DNA of 64,000 nt from Cherax quadricarinatus (lineage: Eukaryota > Arthropoda > Malacostraca > Decapoda > Parastacidae): the NCBI RefSeq assembly GCF_038502225.1, contig NC_091357.1, positions 1,923,494 to 1,987,493 on the forward strand, in the 5' to 3' direction. Made by a program: the position numbers and the translations under genes. The notes under the pieces were generated by a model. That model was not told the DNA's origin. It saw only the letters and a program-made list of their open reading frames with translations, and searched no databases. Position 1 is the first letter of the stretch. Each line of letters starts with the position of its first letter. Positions 44,170 to 54,046 of the stretch are shown one piece after another.

Positions 44170-44690
44170 GCATTAAACTGCATTTGTGCTTATTTTTCCC
44201 CGTTATGGACATTCCCGAGCTTCAGAACTTGACATTTATCTACACTGAACTGCATCTGCCACTTTTCTGACCATGACATGAATAACAAAAATGGCACAAT
44301 ACCGTGACTGGAACGATACACAAATAACCCGCACATAAAAGAGAGAAGCTTACGACATGAGTTTGTCTAAATCTTCCTGAAGTTCAGTGACTTTTTCCCC
44401 TGAATCAGTTATCCTACCTAACTTCGTGTCATCAGCGAATTTGCTCATATCATTAGTAATTCCCTTGTCGAGGTCATTTATATATATTATAAACAACAAC
44501 GGGCCTAAAACTGATCCCTGTGGAACGCTACTTGTTACAGATCTCCATTCCGATTTTACCCCATATATGCACACTGCTTCCTATTGGTGAGCCATGACTC
44601 GATCCATGACAGCACTTTTCCCCCCAATGCCGTGAGCTGCCACTTTCTCTATCAGCCTCAATTCGATTGAGGGGATCATTGATGACTAGT
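44170..44690 (-). mobile_element. CR1-like RT fragment with a small insertion
   Basis: The minus-strand frame 44574-44350 has SVTSSVPQGSVLGPLLFIIY, DMSKFADDTKLG and LQEDLDKLMS. The downstream CR1 part (44170-44280) follows after 44281-44356, which is a fragment with the ACACAAATAACCCGCACAT end seen at 33228. Confidence 0.75.
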
Positions 44691-44902
44691 CTAGGACTTC
44701 AAACTGATAGATTATAGAGGTTTAGGTGTCTGTGGGAACCAGTCTGCAGTACAAGGGTTGAAGACAGCAGATATAACCAGGATACCTCAGGGATATGTTT
44801 AAAAGACAATATTCAAAATAAAGTTGCTAGTAAAGGCAAAGCAATTGATCAACAGAGAGAGATAGTAGAAGGCAACGAATGACTAGCTCCCTTAAAGTTT
44901 AC

Positions 44903-45084
44903 TATACAAATAGTACCCCTCAAGGAAGGTTCCTTGATGTTGGTGAGGGGCTCTTGATTTAGGGAATTGGATCTGTGCTCCAGTTCCCCGAATTAAGCCT
45001 GAATGCCTTCCACATCCCCCCCCCAGGCGCTGTATAATCCTCCGGGTTTAGCGCTTCCCCCTTGATTATAATATACAAATAGTA
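44903..45084 (+). mobile_element. short non-autonomous partner of the I-type LINE, copy 3
   Basis: The 13-bp duplication TATACAAATAGTA (44903-44915, 45072-45084) brackets a 156-bp element that begins CCCCTCAAGG and ends GCGCTGTATAATCCTCCGGG ... TTGATTATAA. The 3' end matches the complete I-type LINE, and the 5' end shares its predicted ribozyme architecture. It has no ORF. It is best described as a LINE-derived non-autonomous element (SIDE/SINE-like) using the I-type machinery. Confidence 0.88.
44916..45011 (+). ncRNA. predicted HDV-like ribozyme of the short element
   Basis: P1 is CCCCUCA (44916-44922) with UGAGGGG (44944-44950), starting at the first base after the target duplication. P2 is GGAAGG (44924-44929) with CCUUCC (45006-45011). 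P3 is CC/GG (44932-44933, 44942-44943). P4 is GGGAAUUGGA (44962-44971) with UCCAGUUCCC (44979-44988), one G-U pair. C-GAA follows P4 (44989-44992). Compared with 8352-8449, the stems differ in sequence but remain paired. J4/2 is longer than usual (16 nt), and an alternative P2 (AGGUU/AGCCU) exists. Confidence 0.5.
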
Positions 45085-45160
45085 GGAGTCTAAATAATAA
45101 GATAGATGAGCTAAGTTACTTGCAAGTGCAGATAATATAGATATTATTGCTATGGTACGA

Positions 45161-45844
45161 ACATAGTCAGTTGGTCCCTGAGTTATAGTGCTTTTCGTAA
45201 CAAAATAAACTTAGTACGTCTAGAGGTCTTCACTCGGAGAGGAAAAGGAATTTTCTTAGTTTCTATTTAATTTATTAATAATCATAATAATCACTTAAAT
45301 CCACCCTCTCATATTTTGCACTATAAGTAGAATGCATTTACCATTTCTCATTAAAACATCACAGTACTAGGTCAAGTATTTGCAAATGGCTCTGAGTGAG
45401 TCACGAAATATTAGTATATGTACATGCACAGGCGTTGCCTAAAAACTCAAACAATAGATTTCTTACAATAGGGTTCACTTTACAATAAGTCCTCTTACAC
45501 TACAGAGGCTTATTCCCTTGGCTTCACTTTCTCTAAGAGCTTCTTAACCGCCTTCTCCAACCGAGATAAGTCTTAGCAATGAGTTCCCGAAAATTCCTGG
45601 GATTTTCTAGGAAGGCGAATGGTGGTTTTAGAGGTGGATACTCCCCTAGACCCTTCCTGGTCCAGAGGAAGGTATGAACTGCCCAAAGTGAGGCTTTACC
45701 AGCCCACTTTGGCTCGGTCTGAGCAGGGGTTGAGCAGCTCAAAACTGGTGCTTGGCCAGGTCGCACCAGAAGTTGAGACTAATTCAACAGCCTACCTATA
45801 TACAAAGCTAAGTAATACGACCAGATAATATAAAGTCGAGTAAA
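45161..45844. other. unassigned segment inside the CR1 host
   Basis: No domain or known repeat recognised. It separates CR1 inter-ORF sequence from CR1 EN sequence and could be an insertion of an unknown element or a rearranged piece. It holds a GC-richer part at 45530-45780. Confidence 0.45.
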
Positions 45845-46783
45845 TCCATTAGGCATCTAGATATGAAAATGTTGTGTTAATGGGAGATTTTAATTTTAGA
45901 CAAATTGATTGGAACAATGTGACAGGAAATCTTGAGTGTAGTGATTTTCTTGTTACGGTTAAGGATTGATTTTTAAAAAAGTTCGTCACAGAAACAACTA
46001 GAGGAAATAATCTACGTGACTTGGTTCTTGCCAGAAAAGAATCACTAGTTAATAATCTTGAGGTTAATGATGAGCTTGGGGAAAGTGATCACACATTACT
46101 TAGTTTCAACATATCATGGACTTACCCGGATAACTGCAATCAAATCTGTCCCAGACTTTCGCTTGACCGATTTTATGGGACTGAAAAATTACCTGGGTGA
46201 GCTAAATTTGGATGATCTGACTGTGTGTCAGGTAGGTGGTCTTGGTTGCCAATATGACATTTTTCAGAGGATAGTTCCAGCTGCCCGGACAACTTTTGTT
46301 CTGAGTAGGGAAATTAGATCTAACAAAAATGATCCCAAATGGATGAACAATAGATTAGAACATCTCATTGGTCAAAAGAGAGGCATATATAGGCGTATCA
46401 AAAGAGGGGATGGGCAGTTAAGAAATCAATATATTCAATTAAAGAGAGAAATAGAAAAATGAATAAAAAAACAAAAAGGGATTATGAGGCTAAGGTCGCA
46501 AGGGATTCGAAGACTTACCCAAAAGGGTTCTTTCAGGTATACAGAAGTAAGATAAAGGACAAGATAGGCCCGCTTAAGGGTAACTCATGTCAAATCACTG
46601 ACAGTGTTAAGGAAATGTGTGAAATTTCCAATTTTTACTTCCTCTCAGTTTTCACTCAGGAAGAAACTAGCGAAATTCCAGAAATAATAGATTATGTAGA
46701 ATATGGTAATGAACATTAAAATGGTATAAAATACCGACAGATTGTTAGGTAAGACACATATGCAACAGTTAGGTATCTTTATT

Positions 46784-46822
46784 TCGAAACGTTTCGCCTA
46801 CACAGTAGGCTTCTTCAGTCGA
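46784..46822 (-). ncRNA. hammerhead motif, inverted terminal copy of 870-bp composite
   Basis: It has UCGA, CUGAAGA, A, GCCUAC-UGU-GUAGGC, GAA, ACGU, U, UCGA in the order described for 1808-1846. Confidence 0.65.
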
Positions 46823-46888
46823 GTACAGAAAAGTTGATAGAAGCAGAAGATACTTGAAGATGGACTGATTACATCGTCTTCAAGTATA

Positions 46889-47063
46889 CCAAAAAAACCA
46901 TACCCCCGGCCGGGATTGAACCTAGTTGGATGAATCTTATTGTGGCTAGCTGGTCTAGTGGCTAACGCGACGGGCTGGAGTTTTGAGACTCTATGACCGC
47001 GGGTTCAATCCCGGCCGGGGGTATGGTTTATTTGCAATCGTGTCATTACGATTTCTTGAGTCT
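46889..47063 (+). repeat. tRNA-derived SINE inside the composite
   Basis: The A-box-like CTGGTCTAGTGGCTAACGC and the B-box-like GCGGGTTCAATCCCGGCC lie at 46959-47015. A partial inverse (AAACCATACCCCCGGCCGGG) precedes it. CTTCAAGTAT flanks both sides. It is not a tRNA gene: no cloverleaf with paired acceptor arms closes. Confidence 0.65.
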
Positions 47064-47098
47064 TCAAGTATCTTCTGCTTCTATCAACTTTTCTGTAC

Positions 47099-47137
47099 TC
47101 GACTGAAGAAGCCTACTGTGTAGGCGAAACGTTTCGA
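47099..47137 (+). ncRNA. hammerhead motif, first sense terminal copy
   Basis: TCGA 47099-47102, core CTGAAGA 47103-47109, extra A, stem II, GAA 47126-47128, ACGT 47129-47132, T, TCGA 47134-47137. Confidence 0.65.
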
Positions 47138-47501
47138 AATAAAGATACCTAACTGTTGCATATGTGTCTTACCTAACAATCTGTCAGTATTTTATACCAT
47201 TTTAATGTTCATTCTGTCAGACACTGCAACACAAGGGTATCTTGGTACAGACCACCAACTTCGACAACTTCTACTAGTGAGAACGGCTGGGTTTGAGAGG
47301 GACCTGCCCTCCCAAAGCAACCTACGTCTCACCTCCTGGCACTATATAAGGCTCCATCCTGTCACTTCAACTTCATATTGTTTCAGACAACGGAACAATG
47401 CTCTTCTCCAGACTGAGGGACTGACCACCTCAAAACTTTAAGGGTGATGGACTGATTGCATCGTCTTCAAGTATCTTCTGCTTCTATCAACTTTTCTGTA
47501 C

Positions 47502-47540
47502 TCGACTGAAGAAGCCTACTGTGTAGGCGAAACGTTTCGA
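47502..47540 (+). ncRNA. hammerhead motif, second sense terminal copy
   Basis: Identical in sequence to 47099-47137. Two direct copies bracket the leader, so cleavage at both would release a unit-length RNA of about 400 bases. Confidence 0.65.
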
Positions 47541-48576
47541 AATAAAGATACCTAACTGTTGCATATGTGTCTTACCTAACAGAATATGGTAATAAACTAA
47601 GCACGATTATGGTAACTAGTGACATGGTCCTCAGACAAATAGAGAAATTAAAAGCTAACAGATCCCCAGGCCCTGATGAACTGTTTGCAAGGGTGTTAAA
47701 GGAATGTAAAGAGGAACTTGGCATACCTTTGACTAATCTTTTCAACATATCACTACAAACTGGCATAGTGCCTGATAAGTGGAAAATGGCAAATGCAATA
47801 CCCATTTACAAGGCAGGTGACAGGACCTTGGCTTCGAACTATAGACCAATAAGCCTTACCTCCATAATGGGAAAATTTATGGAATCAATAATTGCCAAAG
47901 CAATTCGTAGCCATCTCGAAAGGCATCAATTGATTAATGAATCTCAACACGGTTTTACAAAGGGGCGTTCCTGTCTTAGGAATTTACTAACTTTTTCACT
48001 AAGGTATTTGAGGAGGTAGATCATGATATTGAATATATTGTGTATATGGACTTCAGTAAGGCTGTCGTTAGAGTTCCTCATCAGAGGCTATTGAGAAAAC
48101 TTAAGGCACACGGAATAGGAGGAGAATTTTTTTCCTGGGTTGAGGCATGGCTGACGAATAGGCAGAAGAGAGTTTGCATAAATGGGGAGAAATCAGAATT
48201 GGGGCACGTCACAAGCGGTGTTCCACAGGGGTCAGTGTTGGGCCCCTTGTTGTTCACAATCTACATAAACGACATAGATGATGGAATAAATAGCGACATA
48301 AGCAAATTTGTTGATGACACCAAAATAGGCCGTCCAATTCATTCTAATGAGGGCATTAGAGCACTCCAGGATGGTTTGAATAGACTGATGCAGTGGTCGG
48401 AGAAGTGGCAGATGTAGTTTAATATAGACAAATGCAAAGTTCTAAATGTTGGACAGGAAAATAACCATGCCACATATAAACTAAATAATGTAGGTCTTAA
48501 TATTACGGATTGCAAAAAGAATTTAGGAGTTCTGGTTAGATGTAATCTAAAACCAAGACAACAGTGCATTAGTGTT

Positions 48577-48588
48577 CTCAGTAAAGCT
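48577..48588. repeat. target-site duplication of Penelope-like pair 2 (left)
   Basis: CTCAGTAAAGCT is repeated at 54257-54268 in the CR1 host. Confidence 0.9.
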
Positions 48589-48659
48589 GGAAATAAATGG
48601 TATAAAATACCGACACAATGGAAATATAAACACAAATGTAGTATAATGTGATCCTTTAT

Positions 48660-48698
48660 TGACTACGTTTCGCCCACACAGTGGGCTTTTTCAAGTCA
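48660..48698 (-). ncRNA. hammerhead-like motif with U3/A8 core, pair 2, left end
   Basis: This is the inverse of the motif at 50540-50578, with the same sequence. Confidence 0.55.
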
Positions 48699-48876
48699 CA
48701 AACAGAACTACCTGGGGTGGAAGGAACGCGAGTATTTATAGTCCGGTTCAGAATGCTGAGGTCAGGTGAAGAATGCTGCATCTGATGATGTACCGAGTGG
48801 GGTTATAGAGTCTAAAAACTTGGGTAGCTTGGAAAGGAGATTGGATAAGTTTGTGAGCAGACCTTCCACAGTGTTC

Positions 48877-50411
48877 TTATGTGGGATATCGATGAAGAAG
48901 TTTCTTGGCAAGTGGTTCAGCTATGTTATAGAAGCCACTATTCTGGTTGAAGTTGTCGGATATAGAAATAAGTGATGATTCCAGGATTCTTCGGTATTGA
49001 GTGTTGTCTTCTGTGGCGATAAGTCTTGAGTTTCTGTAGTTTATCAAGTGGTTGTGTGAATTACGGTGTTGTACGCAGGCATTCCTTGTGTCGTCAGACC
49101 TGCTTGCGTATTGGTGTTCTGAAATACGTGTTTGGAGGTCCCTTGATGTTTCGCCCACGTATGACTTGTTGCAGTCATTACAAGGGATTATGTATACCCC
49201 TGCAGAGGATGGAGGCTTGTCCTGTCTACTACTGGTGATGTCCTTGATGGTCGTGGTTGTGGAGGTAGATACTTGGAATGATGTTTTGGCAAAGATGTTG
49301 GAAACATGTTTGGCAATGGAGTTGGTGGGAAGGACTATGTATCTCTTCTCGGCAGTGTCTTCTCTGGGTGTGTTGAAGATGTTTAATGCCCGCCGTCTGC
49401 AGTCTCTGATGAAGTGACGAGGATAGTGGAGTTTAGAAAATATTTGTTCAATTATAGTGCATTCTTCCTCAAGGAACTCGTTGCTGCAGATTCTGAGTGC
49501 ACGCAGGAAGAAGCCTATAATTACACCACGTTTGGTTTTGGTGTCGTGGTGAGAGTAGAAGTGGAGAAGATCGTTTTGGTTGGTGGGTTTTCGATAGACT
49601 TTAAAACGAAGTTCGTGGTCAGCTTTGCTGAGCAGGACATCAAGGAAAGGAAGAGTGTTGTCGACTTCTTCAAGTGTGAACTGGATTGAAGGCTCGACCT
49701 GGTTGAGCTTGTCTTGGAGAGCTTGAACGTTGAAGCGTTTAGGAGTTATGAGGAGAATGTCGTCAACATAACGGAGCCAGGTGACAGACGAAGGAATAAT
49801 GGTGGAGAAACGTTCGGCTTCTAGATGTTCCATGTATAGGTTCGCCAGGACTGCACTGAGTGGCGAACCCATGGGTAGTCCAAAAGTCTGCTGAAAGAGG
49901 TGATTTTCGAAAGAGAAACACGTAAAGCCAACACATAGTTCAACAAGGTCGATGAAATCGCTGGCTGGAATGGGAAGATCAAGTGAATCGTCAATTTTCC
50001 TGCGCAAGAGATCGATGGCTTGTGTAGTAGGTACCTTGGTGAATAGGGAAGTCACGTCAAGGCTGGAAAGTTTCTTGTTCCTGATGTTGATGTTGCGAAT
50101 GCGATTGAGAAGATCACCTGAGTGTTTGAGATGTGCTGGACTGATAGTGCCCAAGAGTTTAGAGAGGTGTTTGGCGAGAATTCCTGAGAGCTGGTGGGGA
50201 GCACTGCCTATTCCCGAGGATATGGGCCTCAGTGGGATACCAGGCTTGTGAGTCTTTGGCAGGCCGTACATTCTGGCAGGTCTGGGGTTGCTGGGCATGG
50301 TGTGCAGAAGTTTCTTCCCTTGTTCTGAGCCCCTCAGAATGCGGCGAGTCCTTTGAAGAAAAGTTTTAGTAAGGTTGTCCACTTGGTTAGTTGTGAGAGG
50401 TTTGTAGGTAA
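48877..50411 (-). pseudogene. Penelope-like RT + GIY-YIG ORF, 5'-truncated copy, otherwise open
   Basis: The uninterrupted 501-codon frame (50382-48877) reads RTRRILRGSEQGKKLLHTMP, MYGLPKTHKPGIPLRPIS, SSLDVTSLFTKVPTTQAIDL, GLPMGSPLSAVLANLYMEHL, the catalytic YVDDILLI and LPFLDVLLSKAD. The GIY-YIG domain follows: GVYIIPCNDCNKSYVGETSR, LQTRISEHQYA, and the catalytic-Glu region RILESSLIS. The N-terminal quarter of the protein is missing because the copy is truncated at 50411, joined to the pLTR of the partner. RT and nuclease motifs are all present, in better condition than in the full-length partner. Confidence 0.9.
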
Positions 50412-50618
50412 GCTACCCAAGTTTTTAGACTCTAACCCCACTCAGTACATCATCAGATGCAGCATTCTTCACCTGACCTCAGCATTCTGAACCGGACTAT
50501 AAATACTCGCGTTCCTTCCACCCCAGGTAGTTCTGTTTGTGACTTGAAAAAGCCCACTGTGTGGGCGAAACGTAGTCAATAAAGGATCACATTATACTGC
50601 ATTTGTGTTTATATTTCC
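50412..50618 (+). repeat. 5' pLTR of Penelope-like element 2
   Basis: It starts AGCTACCCAAGTTTTTAGAC and ends GTGTTTATATTTCC; direct repeat of 54047-54256. It includes a TATA-like ACTATAAATACTCG (about 50498-50511) upstream of the hammerhead, as expected for a pLTR promoter. Confidence 0.85.
50540..50578 (+). ncRNA. hammerhead-like motif with U3/A8 core, 5' pLTR of pair 2
   Basis: Stem I is UGAC (50540-50543) with GUCA (50575-50578). The core UUGAAAA (50544-50550) stands in for CUGANGA, then one extra A. Stem II is GCCCAC/GUGGGC with a UGU loop, then GAA. Stem III is palindromic ACGU (50570-50573), with A50574 at the cleavage site. C3-G8 is changed to U3-A8, which keeps pairing. Confidence 0.55.
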
Positions 50619-51898
50619 ATTGTGTCGGTATTTTATACCATTTATTTCCATCGTGTCAAACACTGCAGTAGAAATGGATCCTTCACACAGAGAATACCTG
50701 AACCTTCTTCTAAAAGCTTACTCACTTCGCAACAGACACAATTTTCTTCGTGATTGCATCCAAGAAATGGTCTTACCAAGATCTACTCCTCCTCAAATTG
50801 CCAACATCAAACCACCTTTCTCCGCTACAGCTCGGACCTACCTTGAAGAGTGTGCAGATGACTTAAACAATGCTACAAAGGAAGCTTTCCTCCAAGCCAG
50901 AACACTAGGCACAACACTCCGGGGCAACATGAACAGACGCACCGCCGAAATCATTCGCAGCAGAGTTACCACAGCGAATGTTCAACAGAAGATCAGACTT
51001 ACTAGGAAACTACAAACACTCTGCGATAATAGTAATTGGAAAAGTTTAGGAAGACCTGAAATTATTCAAAATCTTTCATCTCGTCCACTGTCAACCACAG
51101 AAACTGAAGCCCTCAGCTTAGGCCTCAAATTCGCAACAGGAATTACGAAACCAAAACAAGACCTCAATTTCATCGCCAAAAACTACAGACAATGACTCCG
51201 ACTTCCAAAAAGGCTATCTTCAAGGCATCATCTCAGCAGCCATCTCAACACGCAGCTCCCCAGTCATACCTCGACGTTACATCAATGCACTCAAAGGTTT
51301 AGCAGAAGACACGACCATCAGGGTCACCACCGCTGATAAAGGGGGTGGTGTTGTTATCATGAACACTGACGATTACAGGAACAAAATGCTCAATCTACTT
51401 AATGACCCAGATACCTACAAACCTCTCACAACTAACCAAGTGGACAACCTTACTAAAACTTTTCTTCAAAGGACTCGCCGCATTCTGAGGGGCTCAGAAC
51501 AAGGGAAGAAACTTCTGCACACCATGCCCAGCAACCCCAGACCTGCCAGAATGTACGACCTGCCAAAGACTCACAAGCCTGGTATCCCACTGAGGCCCAT
51601 ATCCTCGGGAATAGGCAGTGCTCCCCACCAGCTCTCAGGAATTCTCGCCAAACACCTCTCTAAACTCTTGGGCACTATCAGTCCAGCACATCTCAAACAC
51701 TCAGGTGATCTTCTCAATCGCATTCGCAACATCAACATCAGGAACAAGAAACTTTCCAGCCTTGACGTGACTTCCCTATTCACCAAGGTACCTACTACAC
51801 AAGCCATCGATCTCTTGCGCAGGAAAATTGACGATTCACTTGATCTTCCCATTCCAGCCAGCGATTTCATCGACCTTGTTGAACTATGTGTTGGCTTT

Positions 51899-52954
51899 AA
51901 GAACATAAGAACATAAGAATGGAGGAACACTGCAGAAGGCCTACTGGCCCATGCGAGGCAGGTCCTTATCAAAACGACTACTACCTAAAGCTTCCCAAGA
52001 AATAACTCCCGTACCCAATGACACAAATCAAACCCAGCCCCTCCCACTCATTATACTGCATCTGTGTCTGTATCCACCATTAAAAGTGGAAGGTTGTCCT
52101 GAGTGATGACGAAGAGAAAGTAGCATTAATAAAGATGGAAGACCTGTTTGTGTGCTCTCGAAGACCTGTTTGTGTGCTCTTGAGTGCTGACCTATACTTA
52201 ACTCTGTGAAGAAGTGTCTTGTTTGCTCCCGTGGACTGAACCAAGATGCCCTCCATCGAGCAACTTTACCAGCAACTTAAGGAAGAATTGAGGGCAGCGA
52301 AGATGGAGATACGGCGATTGACCGAGGAAAACAAGAGGATTCGTAGTACTCCTCCTGTTTCGAGTCCTCAGGTCAAGAAGGGATCGTGGTCAGTGGCTGG
52401 ACAGCAGGGGACGACGAAGTTGACGATCAAGAAGACGAATGGAAAGCCAGAAACGATGAAGAAGAAAGAGACTGCTGTGGAAACTCCCGTGGAAACCTCC
52501 AACGCATTCTCGGTGCTACCCGACGAATGTGAGTCTACTACTGGGATCGTCACGACGAACGACAACAAGGAAGGTAAGAATATTGTTGTTGTTGGGGATA
52601 GCCAGGTTAGATACATGGATAGGGCATTCTGCTTGAAGGACAGGAGTAGGAGACAAAGGGTATGCTTTCCTGGGGCTGGGATGGAGGACATTGTTAGCCG
52701 GCTTGACAACATCATGAACGGTAATGGGATCAATCCTATTATTTGCCTCAGTGCTGGAGGCAATGATGTAGGCAAGCGTAGAAGTGAGGATTTAGTTAGA
52801 AAGTTCAGGACAGCTATAGACATGATTAGGAAGAGGGGGGGGGGCGCCCTGTTATATGTGGCATCTTGCCAAGAAGAGGTGTTGGTAATGAATGGTTGTC
52901 CAGAGCAATTGGTATTAATTGTTGGCTGGATAAACACTGTAAGGATAATACGTG
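51899..52954. mobile_element. CR1 insertion with inverted 5' part (twin-priming-like)
   Basis: 51899-about 52065 is a CR1 3' end in minus orientation (inverse of ...ATGTTCTTATGTTCTTA, with GGAACACTGCAGAAGGCCTA). From about 52066 to 52952 the sequence is a CR1 5' UTR and ORF1 in plus orientation, ending inside ORF1. No clear target duplication is seen. A 21-bp doublet, GAAGACCTGTTTGTGTGCTC, lies in the 5' UTR (52138-52180). Confidence 0.75.
52246..52952 (+). pseudogene. CR1-like ORF1 (coiled coil + SGNH esterase), truncated and frameshifted
   Basis: It begins MPSIEQLYQQLKEELRAAKM with a heptad-like, charged coiled-coil N terminus (about 1-35), then a basic linker. The SGNH domain follows: NIVVVGDSQVRYMDRAF (block I, catalytic Ser), FPGAGMEDIVSRLDN, and PIICLSAGGNDVGKRRSEDL (block III Gly/Asn). 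A run of ten G near 52837-52846 shifts the frame; downstream MPRRGVGNEWLSRAIGINCW continues in another frame until CR1 sequence stops at 52952 and Penelope sequence resumes. Block V (DGVHLS) is missing through truncation. Of the ORF1 copies here it is the best-preserved N-terminal half. Confidence 0.83.
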
Positions 52955-54046
52955 TTTCTCTTTCGAAAATCACCTCTTTCAGCAGACTTTTGGACTACCC
53001 ATGGGTTCGCCACTCAGTGCAGTCCTGGCGAACCTATACATGGAACATCTAGAAGCCGAACGTTTCTCCACCATTATTCCTTCGTCTGTCACCTGGCTCC
53101 GTTATGTTGACGACATTCTCCTCATAACTCCTAAACGCTTCAACGTTCAAGCTCTCCAAGACAAGCTCAACCAGGTCGAGCCTTCAATCCAGTTCACACT
53201 TGAAGAAGAAGTCGACAACACTCTTCCTTTCCTTGATGTCCTGCTCTGCAAAGCTGACCACGAACTTCGTTTTAAAGTCTATCGAAAACCCACCAACCAA
53301 AACGATCTTCTCCACTTCTACTCTCACCACGACACCAAAACCAAACGTGGTGTAATTATAGGCTTCTTCCTGCGTGCACTCAGAATCTGCAGCAACGAGT
53401 TCCTTGAGGAAGAATGCACTATAATTGAACAAATATTTTCTAAACTCCACTATCCTCGTCACTTCATCAGAGACTGCAGACGGCGGGAATTAAACATCTT
53501 CAACAAACCCAGAGAAGACACTGCCGAGAAGAGATACATAGTCCTTCCCACCAACTCCATTGCCAAACATGTTTCCAACATCTTTGCCAAAACATCATTC
53601 CAAGTATCTACCTCCACAACCACGACCATCAAGGACATCACCAGTAGTAGACAGGACAAGCCTCCATCCTCTGCAGGGGTATACATAATCCCTTGTAATG
53701 ACTGCAACAAGTCATACGTGGGCGAAACATCAAGGGACCTCCAAACACGTATTTCAGAACACCAATACGCAAGCAGGTCTGACGACACAAGGAATGCCTG
53801 CGTACAACACCGTAATTCACACAACCACTTGATAAACTACAGAAACTCAAGACTTATCGCCACAGAAGACAACACTCAATACCGAAGAATCCTGGAATCA
53901 TCACTTATTTCTATATCCGACAACTTCAACCAGAATAGTGGCTTCTATAACATAGCTGAACCACTTGCCAAGAAACTTCTTCATCGATATCCCACATAAG
54001 AACACTGTGGAAGGTCTGCTCACAAACTTATCCAATCTCCTTTCCA

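Larger units (their letters stand above)
46698..47593. mobile_element. 870-bp non-autonomous hammerhead composite with 13-bp TSD
   Basis: AGAATATGGTAAT is at 46698-46710 and 47581-47593. The element (46711-47580) starts GAACATTAAAATGGTATAAA. Its order is an inverted terminal copy (46711-46885), a SINE insertion (46889-47063), a sense terminal copy (47064-47211), an internal leader with TATATAAGG (47212-47400), and a second sense terminal copy (to 47580). This copies the layout of the Penelope-like pairs but has no RT. The leader is shared with the gag-bearing element at 1-1919. Confidence 0.82.
44691..48588 (+). mobile_element. CR1-like LINE copy, second nested tower (upstream host segments)
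   Basis: The host segments are 44691-44915, 45072-45160, 45845-46710 and 47581-48588; it continues at 54257. It encodes EN remnants (VVLMGDFNFRQIDWNN near 45870), then LTDFMGLKNYLGELNLDDLT and RLEHLIGQKRGIYRRIKRGD (46058-46462), KAGDRTLASNYRPISLTSIM (47567-48019), and GVPQGSVLGPLLFTIYINDI with SKFVDDTKIG (48040-48417). The catalytic box reads FVDD, not FADD. Frameshifts are frequent. The guests are a short LINE partner, an 870-bp hammerhead composite and Penelope-like pair 2. Confidence 0.87.
50674..53999 (+). pseudogene. Penelope-like RT + GIY-YIG ORF, full-length copy, frameshift and insertion
   Basis: It starts MDPSHREYLNLLLKAYSLRN at 50674, 24 bases after the 31-base extension, and stops at 51193 through a frameshift (NYRQ). 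The shifted frame continues through GGGVVIMNTDDYRNKM (51359) to VELCVGF (about 51897), where a CR1 insertion intervenes. It resumes CFSFENHLFQQTFGLPMGSP at about 52955 and runs to 53999, including YVDDILLI, LPFLDVLLCKAD and the GIY-YIG domain (GVYIIPCNDCNKSYVGETSR, TRISEHQYA, RRILESSLIS). It matches the truncated partner closely, so the pair arose recently, and the CR1 insertion is younger still. Confidence 0.9.

Noticed and set aside
46945..47030. Functional tRNA gene
   Set aside because: A-box and B-box-like sequences are present but the acceptor arm does not pair and the same sequence recurs at 36370 and 56587 within repeats. It is a SINE head.
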